The translations under genes and the position numbers were made by a program. From Siphonodentalium dalli (taxonomy: Eukaryota > Mollusca > Scaphopoda > Gadilida > Siphonodentaliidae): 64,000 nucleotides of DNA. How positions within the stretch are numbered: position 1 is the stretch's first letter; the number at the start of each line of letters is the position of its first letter. The notes under the pieces were generated by a model that ran no database searches, was not told where the DNA came from, and saw only the letters and a program-made list of their open reading frames with translations. Of the stretch, positions 44,301-59,300 are shown piece after piece. The stretch spans positions 49,018,911-49,082,910 of the forward strand of contig CP136066.1 of assembly GCA_032622095.1 (NCBI GenBank). The letters run 5' to 3'.

Positions 44301-47300
44301 ATATACTACATATATAAACTATATAGGGAGCCTCGCATATATAAGAGAATTCTCTGTCTGACAAGGTCAAGGTAAATATTGTTAAGCCAATGTAATCTCT
44401 TATATATTTTTAGGCTCCCTATGGAAGACTCGCATATATAAGAGAAGGCACTGGCACAGGGTTTTCGCAATATTTCAAGAAGCTCCAGTAATGGAAGGGT
44501 TTTCTAATGAACACCAGAATGACAAAAACTGGCATCAAGTTTGACACCAAAAACTTTCCGTGGTAGACAAGCCTTGAAATAGTGAGTCTGTCATTTGCAG
44601 AATGAGGTTCCCAGAGGGTGAATTTAGTGATGCTACCCCGCATAGCGGGCTAGCATCACCAAATTCACCCTCTGGGAACCTCATTCTGCTGAGGTGTAAG
44701 CAGAATGAGGTCCCCAGAGGGTGAATTTGGTGATGCTAGCCCGCTATGCAGGGTAGCATCACTAAATTCACCCTCTGGGGACCTCATTCTGCAAATGACA
44801 GGCACCCTATTTCAAGGCTTGGTGGTAGATACATTAGCACTCACATTCAGGTTCTGTCATCACCTCCAATGAAGCCAGCTTTGTACTGCCACCATATTTA
44901 TTATATGTCCGTACTCTGAACTCGTACTTTGTATCTGGCTTGAGGTGTTGCACATTGGCTTCGAGCGACGTGATGTTCAGGACCCTCTCTCTGTAATATG
45001 ATAAGAATAAACCTACAGGGTGCAAAAACTGTGTGACTGTAAATGAGGATGATGACCTTCCCAGATGTCTGACATTTTGGCATTGGTAGTTAAGAGCCGG
45101 TATTTTAACGCTTATTTTCTGTCGATTTTGAGCTGAGGCAGTTCCATTTTGATACCAGAAAATTAGCTCATTATGGTTTAGTTGGCATATATTCGGTAAA
45201 TCTATATATATAAAAGAGTAGGATCTGTATATCGGAATTTTCTCCCAGACTGCTGGTCCGATTTTAACTAAATTTGGTGTCTCGTGTACACTGATCGAGA
45301 TTATACTGAAGTAGCGTAATAAATATTATCTCTATATATAAAAGAATAGGATATGTTTGTCATGTGTACGCTTTCACGCACACAGTGGCCGCAATATATC
45401 CTCATCCAGATAGGTTCCTATTGGACCTAAATGTTGACATTGGTTCATATTGGGCTTATTTGATTCTGGAATAAGCCCATAGTGGACTTGTACTCGTTAT
45501 TCTTTTGGATGGTGCAGGCCACAGTGAAAACACATATATAAAGAGCATACATCTGGTGCTGCAACATATCCTTGTGCAAACAGGTTCATACTGGACCTAA
45601 ATATTCACAATAACGGAGGTTATAACAGAATTAGTTTTTCAAAATTTTGATTTAAAAAAATTAAAATAACCTCACTTTGGGCCTATTTCAAAATCAATTA
45701 AGTCCAATATGAGATCTGATAAAAACATGGCTGAGTTATGAAATATAAGCCCAGATGGACCGATGGCCTACAGTAATGCCCTAAGTAATCGACTCCTTAA
45801 CCACAGCAGAATTACTGGTAATTTTTCAGGATTTAGTCGGAAATATGGCTTGTTGCCATTCATCGGAAAGCTCTCCCCGAGAGCTTTCCGATGAATGGCA
45901 ACAAGCCATATTTCCGACTAAATCCTGATAAGTTACCCATAATTCGGCTGTGGTTAAGGAGTCGATTACTTAGAGCATTACTGTAATGTGCAAACTGACC
46001 AAGTTGCTCCAGTATGCTATGAGAGACCTAGACTCAGATTTAAGTTCCGAGATGGTGGATATTGTGATGTGCACCCATTGGCACTTTGATTATGCAATGT
46101 GTCGTCTGCCAATTTGGGGATATAGTAAAACTAAATAAAACAGAAAAAAGAAAGTTAAACTTTCCAGAAATGAGGCCTAAGTAGAATGAGGTCCCCAGAG
46201 GGTGAATGTAGTGATGCTTGCCCGCTGTGTGGTGTAGCGCCACTAAATTCACCGTCTGGGAACCTCATTCTGAAAATGTCCAGCACCATATTCTCAGGCC
46301 TGTTCCTAGATTCCCTCCTAGAATTTCTTACTCAAATGTTAGCTTTCTGAACAAAGTTCCATCTTTAAGCCAAGATAAATAATTTGCTAGATTTACATCC
46401 AACTTTTTCAGGAAAATGAGGTGGGGAGGGCGATTTAAATTGTTTATATTCTATTCTTCCAAACATAAATGGTCAGCATGGACAGTTCTAGACTTGAGAA
46501 AAAAATTTACATAAAAAATATCAAAGTAAAAAAAAAATTGAGGAGAGGACTAAAAATAGGGTCAGACGGCAATGTAAATCAAGCAATATTTTTATATTGG
46601 CCTTATGGAATGTCTATTAGGGATGCAACCATTCATCGTGATTCCGATGCATCACGTTTTAAAGTTCATGATGCAATGCATCGTATAGGGAGGGTGCGAT
46701 GCAATGCAAACACAATTCATATATGCAGAGTTATCAATAGTCAGCGATACTAATACAAACTTTTCCACTCAAAACTTCCCATCTGGACAGATCTGGGGAC
46801 TGTATTAGTTATTATAGTCTACTTCTAACATCTGGCCATGCATTTTGGTCATTTTAGTTAGGTCTTGTAATTTACTTCAATGAAGATGCTGAGGTGAACA
46901 CTGATGACAATATACATACTAAAAATGATTAAGTGGTTTTCACAGCCGTCAGTCGCCAAAAATTTGCATAGCGATACACATCGCATCGTGATAGTAAAAT
47001 CATGATTCGCATCTGAATCATTGCAGCCCTCATGTCTATACTGAAGTCTTACCTTTCTGAACCCTTTTCCTTCCAATACACAGAGTATGCGAGAATGTCA
47101 GAAGGATTGGAATGCCCTGGTGGTCTCCATGACAACGTAATGAATCGTGATGATACGAATGCTGCACTGAGTTTGGTTGGCTCCAGCGGCACGTTCTCTC
47201 CGCTTCCGACGAGGTAGTCTGCATAGAGGGATTTTGATTCCAATGCTGAGGGTGTGGTGGGAAGGGCAACATCTACGGCACAAGGAGGAAAAAAAACGGA

Positions 47301-50300
47301 AAGAAAGCAAAACTAAAGCAAAATAAACATAAAATTAAGCAAATAAAACCAACAAAATCAAACAACTCATTCCAACACAGAAACGCGACGTTACAAGAAG
47401 TAATTTGGTGTTTAAGACAATTAGCCAATTAGAGAGCTCTTAGGGCTAGGCTGTAAAAGAGAGAATGTTTCAATATGAAGCAGATAAGATTCTGCATATA
47501 TATATGTCCTTTGGGACAATAAGATCAGGTTGAAATTGACTCAATTACCAAAAAAAACATAACATTTTATTTTTAAAACATAAGTACGTGACGCTTTGAG
47601 TTTGATAAACAATTTGTTTGCATCCCCGATATTACTCATCTCTTATGCTTTAGGTTTTTTAACTCAAAAGTTTTATCTTAAATCAATTTTTAATTACAAT
47701 CAAAATATTTTCACTGCATGGATGAAGATATCAGTAACGATGATAGAGGCTGTGATAGTATATCCCTGAGGCATTATATGCTATCTGTGTTGGAAATGAG
47801 CTAAAACAACAATTCTAACATCAAAACAAAAATTGAGGTTGAAAAATTTAAATCTTTGAACAAGATCAAAAGAATATGAAACAATATCTAACTAAGCCAA
47901 CAGCTACAAAAATATCAACCAACTGTTGATTATATTCTCCCCTCTATGCTGATATATGTAAATCTCTATATTTAGTATACACTCAACAGTGATTTGTCGA
48001 AAAAAAATTGTGGTTTAACTCTTCCATGACTGGAGCTTCCTGAAATTTTGTGAAAACCCTGTGCCAATGCATTCTCTTATATATGTGAGTCTCCCATAGG
48101 GAGCCTCGCATATATAAGAGAATACATTGTCCTAACAATATTTACCTTGACCTTGTAAGCCAGTGCATTCTCTTATAAATGTGAGGCTCCCTATGGAAGA
48201 CTCAAATATATAAGAAATGCACTGGCACAGGGTCCTTATTGCTGAACCAGCACTGCTCCCTTCATGAAAGGGTTAATCAATTTTGATATCCCCATAAAGG
48301 GATATAGAACTTTACACTTGCAAACTAGCTTGTGTGCAATCGATTCACTTGAGTGTACCAACGCACTAGCAGAATGTTCCCAAATCAGTCGATATATCCT
48401 TTACTATTAATAAATATCTATCTATTTTATGTTGTAATTCGACACCATTTGGGAAATTAGAGTTGTAATAAAAATGAGTTGTAATAAACATCTATTTTTT
48501 GTAGAAATTCGACACCATTTGGGAAATAAATGGAAGAATACAGGAAATATTTCTCTATTATGCGGATAGTGAAATAAATGAACAGGCAGCGATCAGCTTT
48601 TGGATTTCAAATATCGATTGAAAGGTCTGTGAGAACATTTAACATCGTAAATAGCAAATTTCTTAAGAAATGTTTTTGCTACTCATGAAAATAAACATTT
48701 ATCTCGCTTACTCGAAAACACTTGATATCCTCTATATCTACATGTACAGTAATGCCCTAAATAATTGACTCCTTAACCACAGCAGAATTATGGGTAATTT
48801 TTCAGGATTTAGTCGGAAATATGGCTTGTTGCCATTCATTGGAAAGCTCTCTGGGTAATTTTTCAGGATTTAGTCGGAAATATGGCTTGTTGCCATTCAT
48901 TGGAAAGCTCTCATTGAGAGCTTTCCGATGAATGGCAACAAGCCATATTTCCGACTAAATCCTGAAAAATTACCCATAATTCTGCTGTGGTTAAGGAGTC
49001 GATTATTTAGAGCATTATTGTACTTTACTTTTATTAAATTCACATGGATAAAACTCTGAAGTTCTTCAATTTCAATGTTTTATGTAGATGATAAATATCT
49101 CTTTGTATCAAAACAAAATTAGTAAAGTTACTCTATCAAATGTCAGTTACATGTGCTCAATTATATGTAGCCGTCATGCCAATATTGTGATCACTTTAAA
49201 TAGCCTGTTAGGACAAACCATCAGATTTTAATATCATGGTTTACAAAATATAAGGATTCATTCAAAACATGCAGCTTATAGCGTTATTCCTGATCCTTAT
49301 TATTATGGTGTTAGAGCTACAATTCAATCTGACGATTCCTTTAAACATGCAGCTTATGGTATTCATCATCGTTCTATGAACCGCCAGGTTAGAATTTGAG
49401 GATTCATTTAAAACACAGCTTATTGTAGTCATCATATTCCATGTAAGTTAGACCGTGATAAATAATTTAAACATACAGCTTATAGTAATCATCGTGATCC
49501 TTATAAGCAGAATGTCTACAGATATCTCTGCAACTCAATCCAGAGATTTATTAAAGTGATGTGAAACACTCCGGTACGGTGATCAAATAGAAATGGAGGA
49601 TAATCTTGCTCAAAGTAGTTATTTTTACAAATCTTAAATCCAAAAGACAACAAACACCGCCATTATTATAGAGTAATTAAATTCAGTGACCCTCGATGGC
49701 GAAATCGTTTTCGTGACTTTATAGTTCAGATGATGTTTTCTATGGAGTAGTACGGTCGAATAGCTTGAGATTTTCGGCCACGTAGTAGAATTCTACATTC
49801 CACCAGTTGGCATACTGCCTTAACAGTTTAACACACCCTAACAAGTCCATACTATGTCTTTAAACACTTTCTATACTAAAAATACTCATTGACGAAAACT
49901 CATAGATGAGTAGTTATCCCTTAGAAAATGTTCAGATAATAAATGACCAAGTTTGTTGAACTTATTATCTGAATATTTCCCACAAACAAATATGAATCCT
50001 TCTGCATTTGTATTATTTTACACTTATTTTTTTCTGGATACACCCCTCCAAATGAATGATAGACTATTCCAATGTATAATGGGAGAGTCCATTTAGTACA
50101 GACAGGGTTAAACATGCAGCCTATAGTAATCATCATGCAGCTTATAGTAATCATCATGCAGTTGTCAGCACACAGTGAGATTATAGAGATATTTATTTAG
50201 CCAGTAAATACCATGTTATGTTACGAGCTATCATCCAGAAACAGCTGTTTACATAACCAGAGGCTTGGGATTTCTCACAAAAACACGGCTTTTATTCTCA

Positions 50301-53300
50301 TAGAAATAGAGCTAATAAGTTCCTCATAACATCGGCATCAGAAGTTCTTATTCTGGTTAAACATCGAATTAAGTTCAAAATAACACCCGGCCGAGAAGTT
50401 TTTATTCTCGCTCAAATAGAGCTAATAAGATCATCATAAAATCAGCCCCACAAGTTCTTATTCTTGTGTAAAATATGCCCCAGTAGCAATAATTTACAAT
50501 CTACACACAAGCAACAGGCTGGGCAGGAGATAACTAAAAGTGAATAGCATTTGGCCTCCAATCCTATTTGTAATACCGGTAAATGCATGTATTTATGAGC
50601 AAAGGCTGGCTGAATGTCAACAAACATCTACAGACATTTTGGGAGCTTTTTATGATTGATCTTTTCAACATTTTCAGGAGGTTTTTTTTTATTATCTTCC
50701 AGACATTTTTTAGAGTTTTTTGGGATCTTTCAACATCTAAAGGACAATAACTCTGGGTGAAAATTGGCGGGCGGAACCCAAATTCGGACTGGACCTGTAT
50801 TTTGTGCTAATAAACCCACATACCAAATGTCATTCAATTCAGTTGAGACTGTCTAAAGTTATCATCCGGATACCAAAATCGACCAGACTTTTCCATGACC
50901 TTACCAGTTGGGTGGTAAAATGTGATTTCATTAAATACACTGTTTTCATACGATTTGTCGCATTTTCTTCATTCTGTTTGCAAATTGCAATCAGTGGGCA
51001 AATCCAATGCTGCCTTCCCCATGTTTAATATGTCAAATGCTTGTTGCATAAACGATAACTTGCTTTATTTGTGTCACTGTCAGAAAAAAGCATTCTATGT
51101 ATGCCCGTTGAGTAGCAAATTAGTTTTGAAACTAAGTTTTCCGGGCATAACTGTAGGTTACAGTGAATGTTGTTGACCTATGGATGTTGTTCATAATCTA
51201 GATCAACAATATTACCTCAATAGACCACGTGGTTTATTGGCCAATGGCCATGCATGCATGCTGGGTAATTTTGGTAAATATATATTACTGAATGCTACTA
51301 AAACAGAATAATTTGCAGTGAGCATTTGTCAGGTCTATTCTAATTGTCAGAGTGGCATAAGTTTTTGTTTGCCCAATATGCAATGTTTCGGATGTTGGTT
51401 AACCCTGTCATTGACGAGCAGTTCCCTTAAGAAACGGTCGGATAATAAGTTCAACAAACAACCATAGAACTTATTATCTGAATATTTCCCACCAAAGAAT
51501 ATGAATTTTCTGCACTTCTATTATCAATGTGTTCTGCTCATATATCCTTAAAGGTACTCAATCCGATTCGATGGCCCCCATATAACCATATTCAAACAAC
51601 AACAACAACAACATTTTTAGAAATGCCGCTTCAGTTATCAGGATCGATTAATTGCCCAAAAATAATGCTAACCACTGTCAACTATAGTATAAAATTGCCC
51701 AGAACGTGTTATTTATCAACATGTTGTTCGACCAAATTTGGCCTTATTATCAACACAAAGCCTCTTGATTTTAGAGTTATCCATCTTCCTCAATTTGGTC
51801 CGAGGCCGTCGACTCGTGACTTTTTACTGGGCTACTAATAAGTCTTGATGGTGAAAAATAATAGATTTAAAATTTTGATATCTCATAACTCTGAGCTTTG
51901 ATAGGTGGGTTCCTTGACTCAAATCAAATATTTTTTACCCCCGAAACTAAATAAACAGTAATTGAGGGTCGCTTAATCAGATTATGCATCTTTAACATTC
52001 CAATATATCCTTTAACCCTTTAACCAACATAACGACCCTGTGCCAATGCATTCTCTTATATATGCGAGTCGACCATAGGTCGCCTCGCATATATAAGAGA
52101 ATGCATTGGCTTAACATATTAAAAATTATAAAATTGTCAAAGAATGTAGAACAATATTTTTTTTAGGCCAATGCATTCTCTTATATATGCGAGGCGACCT
52201 ATGGTCGACTCGCATATATAAGAGAATGCATTGGCACAGGGCACAACTGTAACTATCACAATGTGGTCAAGGAGCCGGTTCCAATGATATCCATATTTGT
52301 ATGGTTCTATTGAGACAGACCGAAGATATTTTAGGCTGTTGAAGCTCTATTTGGCCGGTTTTGGCCGGTCTGTTGGGTAAAGGGTTAACACTGAATGGGA
52401 GAATCCTTATAATATAGAAAGGGTCAACACATGCAGGAATTTACATGACTTTTCTTTGGGCTACATGTAGATAAAAATACCCCCATTTTTTAATAACTTT
52501 CAGGCTTTGAAATTGATCTTCCAAGACCACATGGACCCCAAATAATAGATTTATTGGCCTGAATTCTAGCCTTTATTTCATGGGAACATAATTCTCTTTG
52601 AATTCTTCTAAGACCCATACGAACCCTGATTAACCCTTTGATAACGGGAGCTACCCTCCTGCGGCATTAAACATCCTGTGCCAGTTTATTCTCATATATA
52701 AGTGAGTCTCCCATTGGGTGCCTCATATATATAAGAGAATGCTCTGGCTTACAAGGTCAAGATAAATATTGTTAGGCCAATGTATTCTCTTATATATGCG
52801 AGGCTCCAGTCATGGAAGAGTTAATAGATTTCTTGACCTGGAACATAATTCTCTTGAAAATAATTGACTGCAGAAATAATTCACAATTATCTTTGTTGCA
52901 TTGTTTAAGTTGCAGCTTCTGATGGGACCTCTTGTATTTGTGTAATTCCCAAATTAATACCGATAAACACTGTCAGCAGAGTCCCGAGTGAAAATTTATC
53001 AACATTCAGAGTTTAGAATATTGAAACTAACTATTATGGTTTAGGAATGAATTTCCCAGGAGTATTTTGAAGAAGATAGTAGTGTACAGTGTACATAACA
53101 TATGTATACTTTGTCATATCTATATAATTGGCAGTTTTCTCCAGAGATCATTTCAAAGGAAGCTTCTTTAAGCTCTGTTAAGTCTAATTCATGGCCTCTC
53201 TGGAAATTAACCCTTTTTATACTAAATGGATTCTCCAATTCTGTTAACCCTTTACCCAACAAACCGGCCAAAACCGGCCAAATAAAGCTTCAACAGCCTA

Positions 53301-56300
53301 AAATATCTTCGGTCTGTCTCAATAGAACCATACAAATATGGGTATCATTGGAACCGGCTCCTTGACCACATTGTGATAGTTACAGTTATGCCCTGTGCCA
53401 ATGCATTCTCTTATATATGCGAGTCGACCATAGGTCGCCTCGCATATATAAGAGAATGCATTGGCCTAAAAATAATCTTTTTTTAACACTTTTTACCATT
53501 TTTTCTTACATTCTTTAACAATTTTATAATTTTTAATGTGTTAAGCCAATGCATTCTCTTATATATGCGAGGCGACCTATGGTCGACTCGCATATATAAG
53601 AGAATGCATTGGCACAGGGCCCTTCTGTTGGGTAAAGGGTTAACAAGAGCATCACTATGGCGAGGCAAAATAGGCTTGTGGTAATTTCAACAAAGAAACA
53701 TAACTCAGGTGAATATTGGCGAGCAGAACCTAAATTCGAACTTAACCTGTATTTTGGGCTAGAGAACCCACATACAAAATTTCATTCCATTGAGTTCAGA
53801 CTTACTAAAGTTACCACCGGATAGAAAATTGAGTGAAAATTCTAACAAAAATGGCCGTAGCTCTGGTGAAAATTGGCGGGTGGAAGCTATCTCGAACTGA
53901 CAACAGACATGTATTTTGCACTAGTAAACCCACAGATTTACTAAAGTTATCATCCGGAAATGAAAAAACAGATGGACGGACGGAACGACCAGTAACAAAA
54001 TACATCCCGTTTTTTCAAAAGAGGCATATAAAAAGTGTACAACGGAATTGTCTATTATGGATATGGAGGGATGCTAAGGTGATAAAAGCTGATGACAGAT
54101 AAATAAAAGTGCAGAAGGCTCTCTATCTGTTGAGGGAAATGTTTATATAATAAGATATCTGAACATTTCCTATGGTATAACTACTCCTCAATGCTTTAGT
54201 ATAGAAAAGGTTAATGGGCCACAAGCCATTACCATGTGTTTTGCTGAGTGCCTTATGACTATTTTGAAGCATTTTTTTCAAGACAAATATGTGTTATATT
54301 GTTATATCAGAATAAGCAAATAACAATCATTCTTGAACTCTCGTATGTTTTTTTATCATAAGGAATTAACCAAAATTTAAGTTATAACCCATGATTTCAA
54401 AGTTCCAAAACAAATATCTTTGAAGCTACGTTCGAAAGCTACAATTTATTGAATGATTCAGCCAATCATAGGAATTGAAAACATTTTCAATGTCTAAAAA
54501 TACTTATGACTTTCACATTGATGCTTGAACCAGAGTACACACAACACATACTATTATTTATCACAAAAATCAATTATATTTATAATTTAAAATAAAGGAA
54601 AGAAATAAAAGTAATGCTAAAACAATTTGATGGTACGTTTAAAACACTAATACATAATTAACTTAATATATAGATTGGTTAACCCTTTCATGACTGGAGC
54701 TGTGCTGGTGCAGCATTAAAAATCATGTGCCAGTGCATTCTCTTATATATGTGATTCTCCCATAGGGAGCCTCATATATAAAAGAGAATGCACTGGCTGA
54801 CATGGTCAAGGTAAATATTGTTAGGCCAATGTATTGTCTTATATATGGGAGGATCCTTGTGGAAGACTCACATATAAAGAGAATGCATTGGCACAGGGTT
54901 TTCGTAATTTTCCGGAAGCTCATTCATGGAAGGGTTAAACATGCTACACGTAAACATTTAAGAGATCTCACTGGTGAGATTCAGGAGACGAGCTATGCCT
55001 CTCTACGTCGAAGACACTCACTCACACAAAACATGCTAGCTACATTAAATATTTAAGGATTGGTTAAAACAAGGCATTACCAGCACCCTCAGTATTATGG
55101 ATAATGCAGAAATCATCATGCAAATAGTGATATAATGATTATGTTCTGATAGAATAAAGAATTAGCAACATATTAAAAATAGATTAAGGTATTCATCAAA
55201 TAGATTCATGTTAGGTCATTAGGTCATTACAAATAAATACATCTGTTCTCAAGCAATTATATATGGAAAATGAACGTAGGTTTATTATTAATTTCCAGAA
55301 ATCTGTGCATTATTGGACGTATGGATAATGTTATTGAATAAAATCATTTGCTTTTCCAAGCAATCTATTCCAAGCTCTACCAAGCTCTCTTTCAGTGCAT
55401 TTTAGCAGAACTTGTCTGAATTTATAACTTATAATAGATGAACAAGAGGTAGAACTTGAGATCTTGGAAAAACTGGGTTAATTTGCCCATTTTTTTTATA
55501 ATGGCCCTCTTCAGGTGATGAAGGAAGAAATCGCATGAAAACACTATTTTTATTTAGTTGGTCTTAGACATGATCAATATTACGAAATCCATTAAATAAA
55601 CATATATTAGAAATGGATTATTGAAAGTATGTTCTACTTTCTGTAGATAGCAGATTAATTATCGTTATGTGACAGACACGACTCGAGCAACATTTATGAG
55701 CCGCAATTAGTATTATATGTATTTTGAAACTTTATTGGGATTAAATTCCAAAGCAGTAACCGGGTCAGTACAAATACATTAGATATTTTGACATATTTAC
55801 GCCAATAAGGCCCTTCGAGCACAGAACAAGATGCACTGTATTGATGCCGTACCTGATTTGAGAATAACCAGCTCTGCAACCGCTTGGATACTCCCAAACT
55901 CATTCTCTCCGAAACACTGGTACATCCCCCGATCAGCATTGACCAATCCCAGAATCCTTAGATGCTGTCCGTCAATGATTTGAAAGTAGTCACCAGGCGG
56001 CACCATGTCAGCATTGTGTTTCCATGATATAACCGGTGGAGGATTACCAGAAATTTCACATCGGAAGGTGATGTCACTGTTTGTGTGTGCAAAGGTATTC
56101 TTTGGCCTCTTGATGAACTTCGGTGGAACTATGAAAGGAAGTGATATGTTAAAACATCCCTATGCTTGAATAACAATCTTCTTTTTTTTTAAAGTTAACT
56201 CATCAGAACTCATCTTNNNNNNNNNNNNNNNNNNNNNNNNNNNNNNNNNNNNNNNNNNNNNNNNNNNNNNNNNNNNNNNNNNNNNNNNNNNNNNNNNNNN

Positions 56301-59300
56301 NNNNNNNNNNNNNNNNCAGTGGAATCTTCATCGTTAACAGCACGACACGTGAACATCCCAGAATCCTCTCCGCGAGCGGCCTCAATGTACAGGCTGCCAT
56401 TTCCGATGTTACGCATGTGACTGTTGTTACTGGAATGAGAGTGAAGAATATTAACCCTTTAGTACTTTAGTACTTTAGGTCATACTAATTTGACAGAGAA
56501 CAAGTCTGAGTTTAGTGTGCCTGTCATTTGCAGAATGAGGTCCCCAGAGGGTGAATTTAGTGACACTATCCCGCATAGCGGGCTAGCATCACTAAATTCA
56601 CCCTCTGGGGACCTCATTCTTCTTAGGCCTCATCTTCTCTGGAAAGTTTCTTTATTGTCAAATTTCTATAGAAACTTCTTCACATAGATTCTATTTCTTT
56701 TTTAGTTCAGTTTCTCTATATCCCCAAATTGGCAGACGACACATTGCATAATCGAGGTTCCCAATGGGTGTACATCACAATATTCACCATTTGGGAACTT
56801 CAATCTGAGTCTATGTCTGACATAGAAGATGAGGCCATGCAGAATGAGGTCCCCAGTGGGTGAATTTAGCCCGCTGTGCAATATAGTGTAACTAAATTCA
56901 CCCTCTGAGGACCTCATTCTGCAAATGACAGGCACACTAAACTCAGCCTTGACAGAGACAGACGAAAAGTATGCTGAATTCAGCAAAAAACTAGTGTCAA
57001 AATTCTTGTATTTATAACTATGCAAACAATACACTTGTAGCCTTAAAATATGGTGCTGGACATTTGCAGAATGAGGTCCCAGAGGGTGAATTTAGTGACT
57101 AGGTTTAGTCACTAAATTCACCCCCTGGGGACCTCATTCTTATTAGGCCTCATCTTCCTATAAAGTATCTTTATTATCAAATTAACAAGTTTATTTAGTT
57201 TAGTTTTGTTTCTCTATATCCCCAAATTAGCAGACGAAACAATGCATAATCGAGGTGCACAATTGGTGCACATCACCATCTGGGAACTTAAACCTGTGTC
57301 TAGGTCTCCCAGATCAGGCCATGAAGAATAGACACACATACATGCATCTTAATCGAGAATCTTTTAATGAAAGAGTTGCAGGTCGCAAAAGGATATATTT
57401 CGCAAAAGATTAAAATGTGACTATGAGCCATCCACAATGAGTTCGATTCCATGACTACCATTGATGCTATAACTACCTTTACTATGATTTAAGTCTGATG
57501 AAATGAATGCCCTCATAGTAGTGAACATCCATACCAAATTTCATTGAGATCCCAGCCCAACTGTTGAAGTTGAGACACGAACAGACACCAGACAGACCAA
57601 AAAGCCAACATTTCCAGATAAACAGAGATGAATAACTCTAGAATGGAAAATCCGAAGAAAACGATGGAACCCTCTATTGAATACCCTCATCGTAGTGAAC
57701 ATCCATACCAAATTTCATTGAGATCCGAGCACTACTGTTCAAGTTATGACATGAATAGACACCAGGCAGACCAAAATTCCAACATTTGCAGATAAACAAA
57801 GATGAATAACTCTAGAATGGAAAATCCGAACAAACCGATGGAACCCTCTATTTAATGTCCTCATAGTTGTGAACATCCATACCTAATATCATTGAGATCC
57901 GAGCACTACTTTTCAAGTTATGACATGAACAGACATCGGACGTACGGACGGACGCACGGCTCCACGGAACAACACACGGACGGACGGACAGATGCAAAAC
58001 AGTATACCCCCTATTTTTTTAAAAGGGGGTATAAAAATGGTAATTATCTATGAATCACCTGCAGTGGATCGTTGACGTCATCATTTTTGGAAACAATGTC
58101 AATGTAGTTCCAGCTTGTATTCCCCTTGTGGTGTACAGCAATATGTATTCAGTGGCTGGGATTATGTTGAATACATGTGCCTCGCGTCAACAGTTGTGGA
58201 ATAAATTGATGTCTGCCTTGACTAACTACCACAGATACAGATAATACTCACTGGAATTCGATCTGCACTCCATCTTTGAGCCAATAGATTTTAGGAAGTT
58301 TATTTTCTTCATCTCTGCCGTTAGCGCCGCAGAATAGCGTGACCGGTGAACCTTCCACGACTGAGGTATCTTTAGGTTGAATGATAAACTGAGGTCTCTC
58401 TCCATTAGAGTCTCCTGAAAGTGAAGATACAATAGGTTTAGGGTTATTATCTTGGAACTGTTGAAAAATCTAGGTTAGAGTTTACTGTTGATAAATCTTC
58501 GCTAGAGTTTATACAGGGGCAGCGGGTCCTTTTTAAAGTACCTTTCCCCTCGCCAAAATTTCCCCGCCATCATATTTCCCTACCCAATTAATGCCTACAA
58601 CACATGTGTATATCTGCCACTTAATAAAACAGGGAGGAATAAACGAAGATAATTTTATTTGCCTATTAACGCTGACCATTTGTCAGGAAACGAAGGTTTT
58701 TCAGGGCTACACACATTGACAATAATATTATTATTATTTCTGAAAGATATCGGAGCGGAGTTTAGTAAAAACCACATGGTTGATTCAGTCTGAATACAAC
58801 GCGATTACATTCACAAGTTAATCAACTAATACTCTGTTCTGACTGGTTCTCATTAATGATTATGTCGATGAGGTTCAGATGTTAGCTACTGAAGAATGAT
58901 CAGGTATATTTCATGGTATGTAACATGTTGTTATGAATGTAGTGAAGTCGGAATTCAAAATAAATTGCAAATTTTAACAATTTTTTCTACCATTGTTGAT
59001 GTCGGTACAAACAATTGTCAGTACATGTATTTTACATGTGAATTTAACTTGACTTTTTGTCACAAAGTTTACGGTACCTAAATACTACTTAGATATTCGC
59101 AGGTTTTTATGGAATGAGATTTCCCCCAGTGACCATTCCCCTAACCCCTAGCAGTAACCCTGGTTAATATACCTAATATATACACCTCTTCATTAAATAA
59201 TCCATGTAATCACAAGATTAAAGGTACTCAACCCGATAAAACTCCTCTCAATTACTATTTCAATGGCTTCGGGGGTCAAAAATATTTGATTCGAGTCGAG

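Larger units (their letters stand above)
51399..52427. mobile_element. TTAA-bounded element with two nested insertions
   Basis: Begins TTAACCCTGTCATTGACGAG and ends 'aatatagaaagggtcaa'. The interior is broken by a 'ttaaaggtactcaa' element (about 51548-52000) and a complete family B element (52012-52388), after which 'cactgaatgggagaatcctt' resumes the host. Confidence 0.72.

Noticed and set aside
47098-47310. Three overlapping frames at the FN1 exon as separate genes
   Set aside because: Only the frame with 'SSRFITLSWRPP' fits FN3 and both splice phases; the others are shadows.
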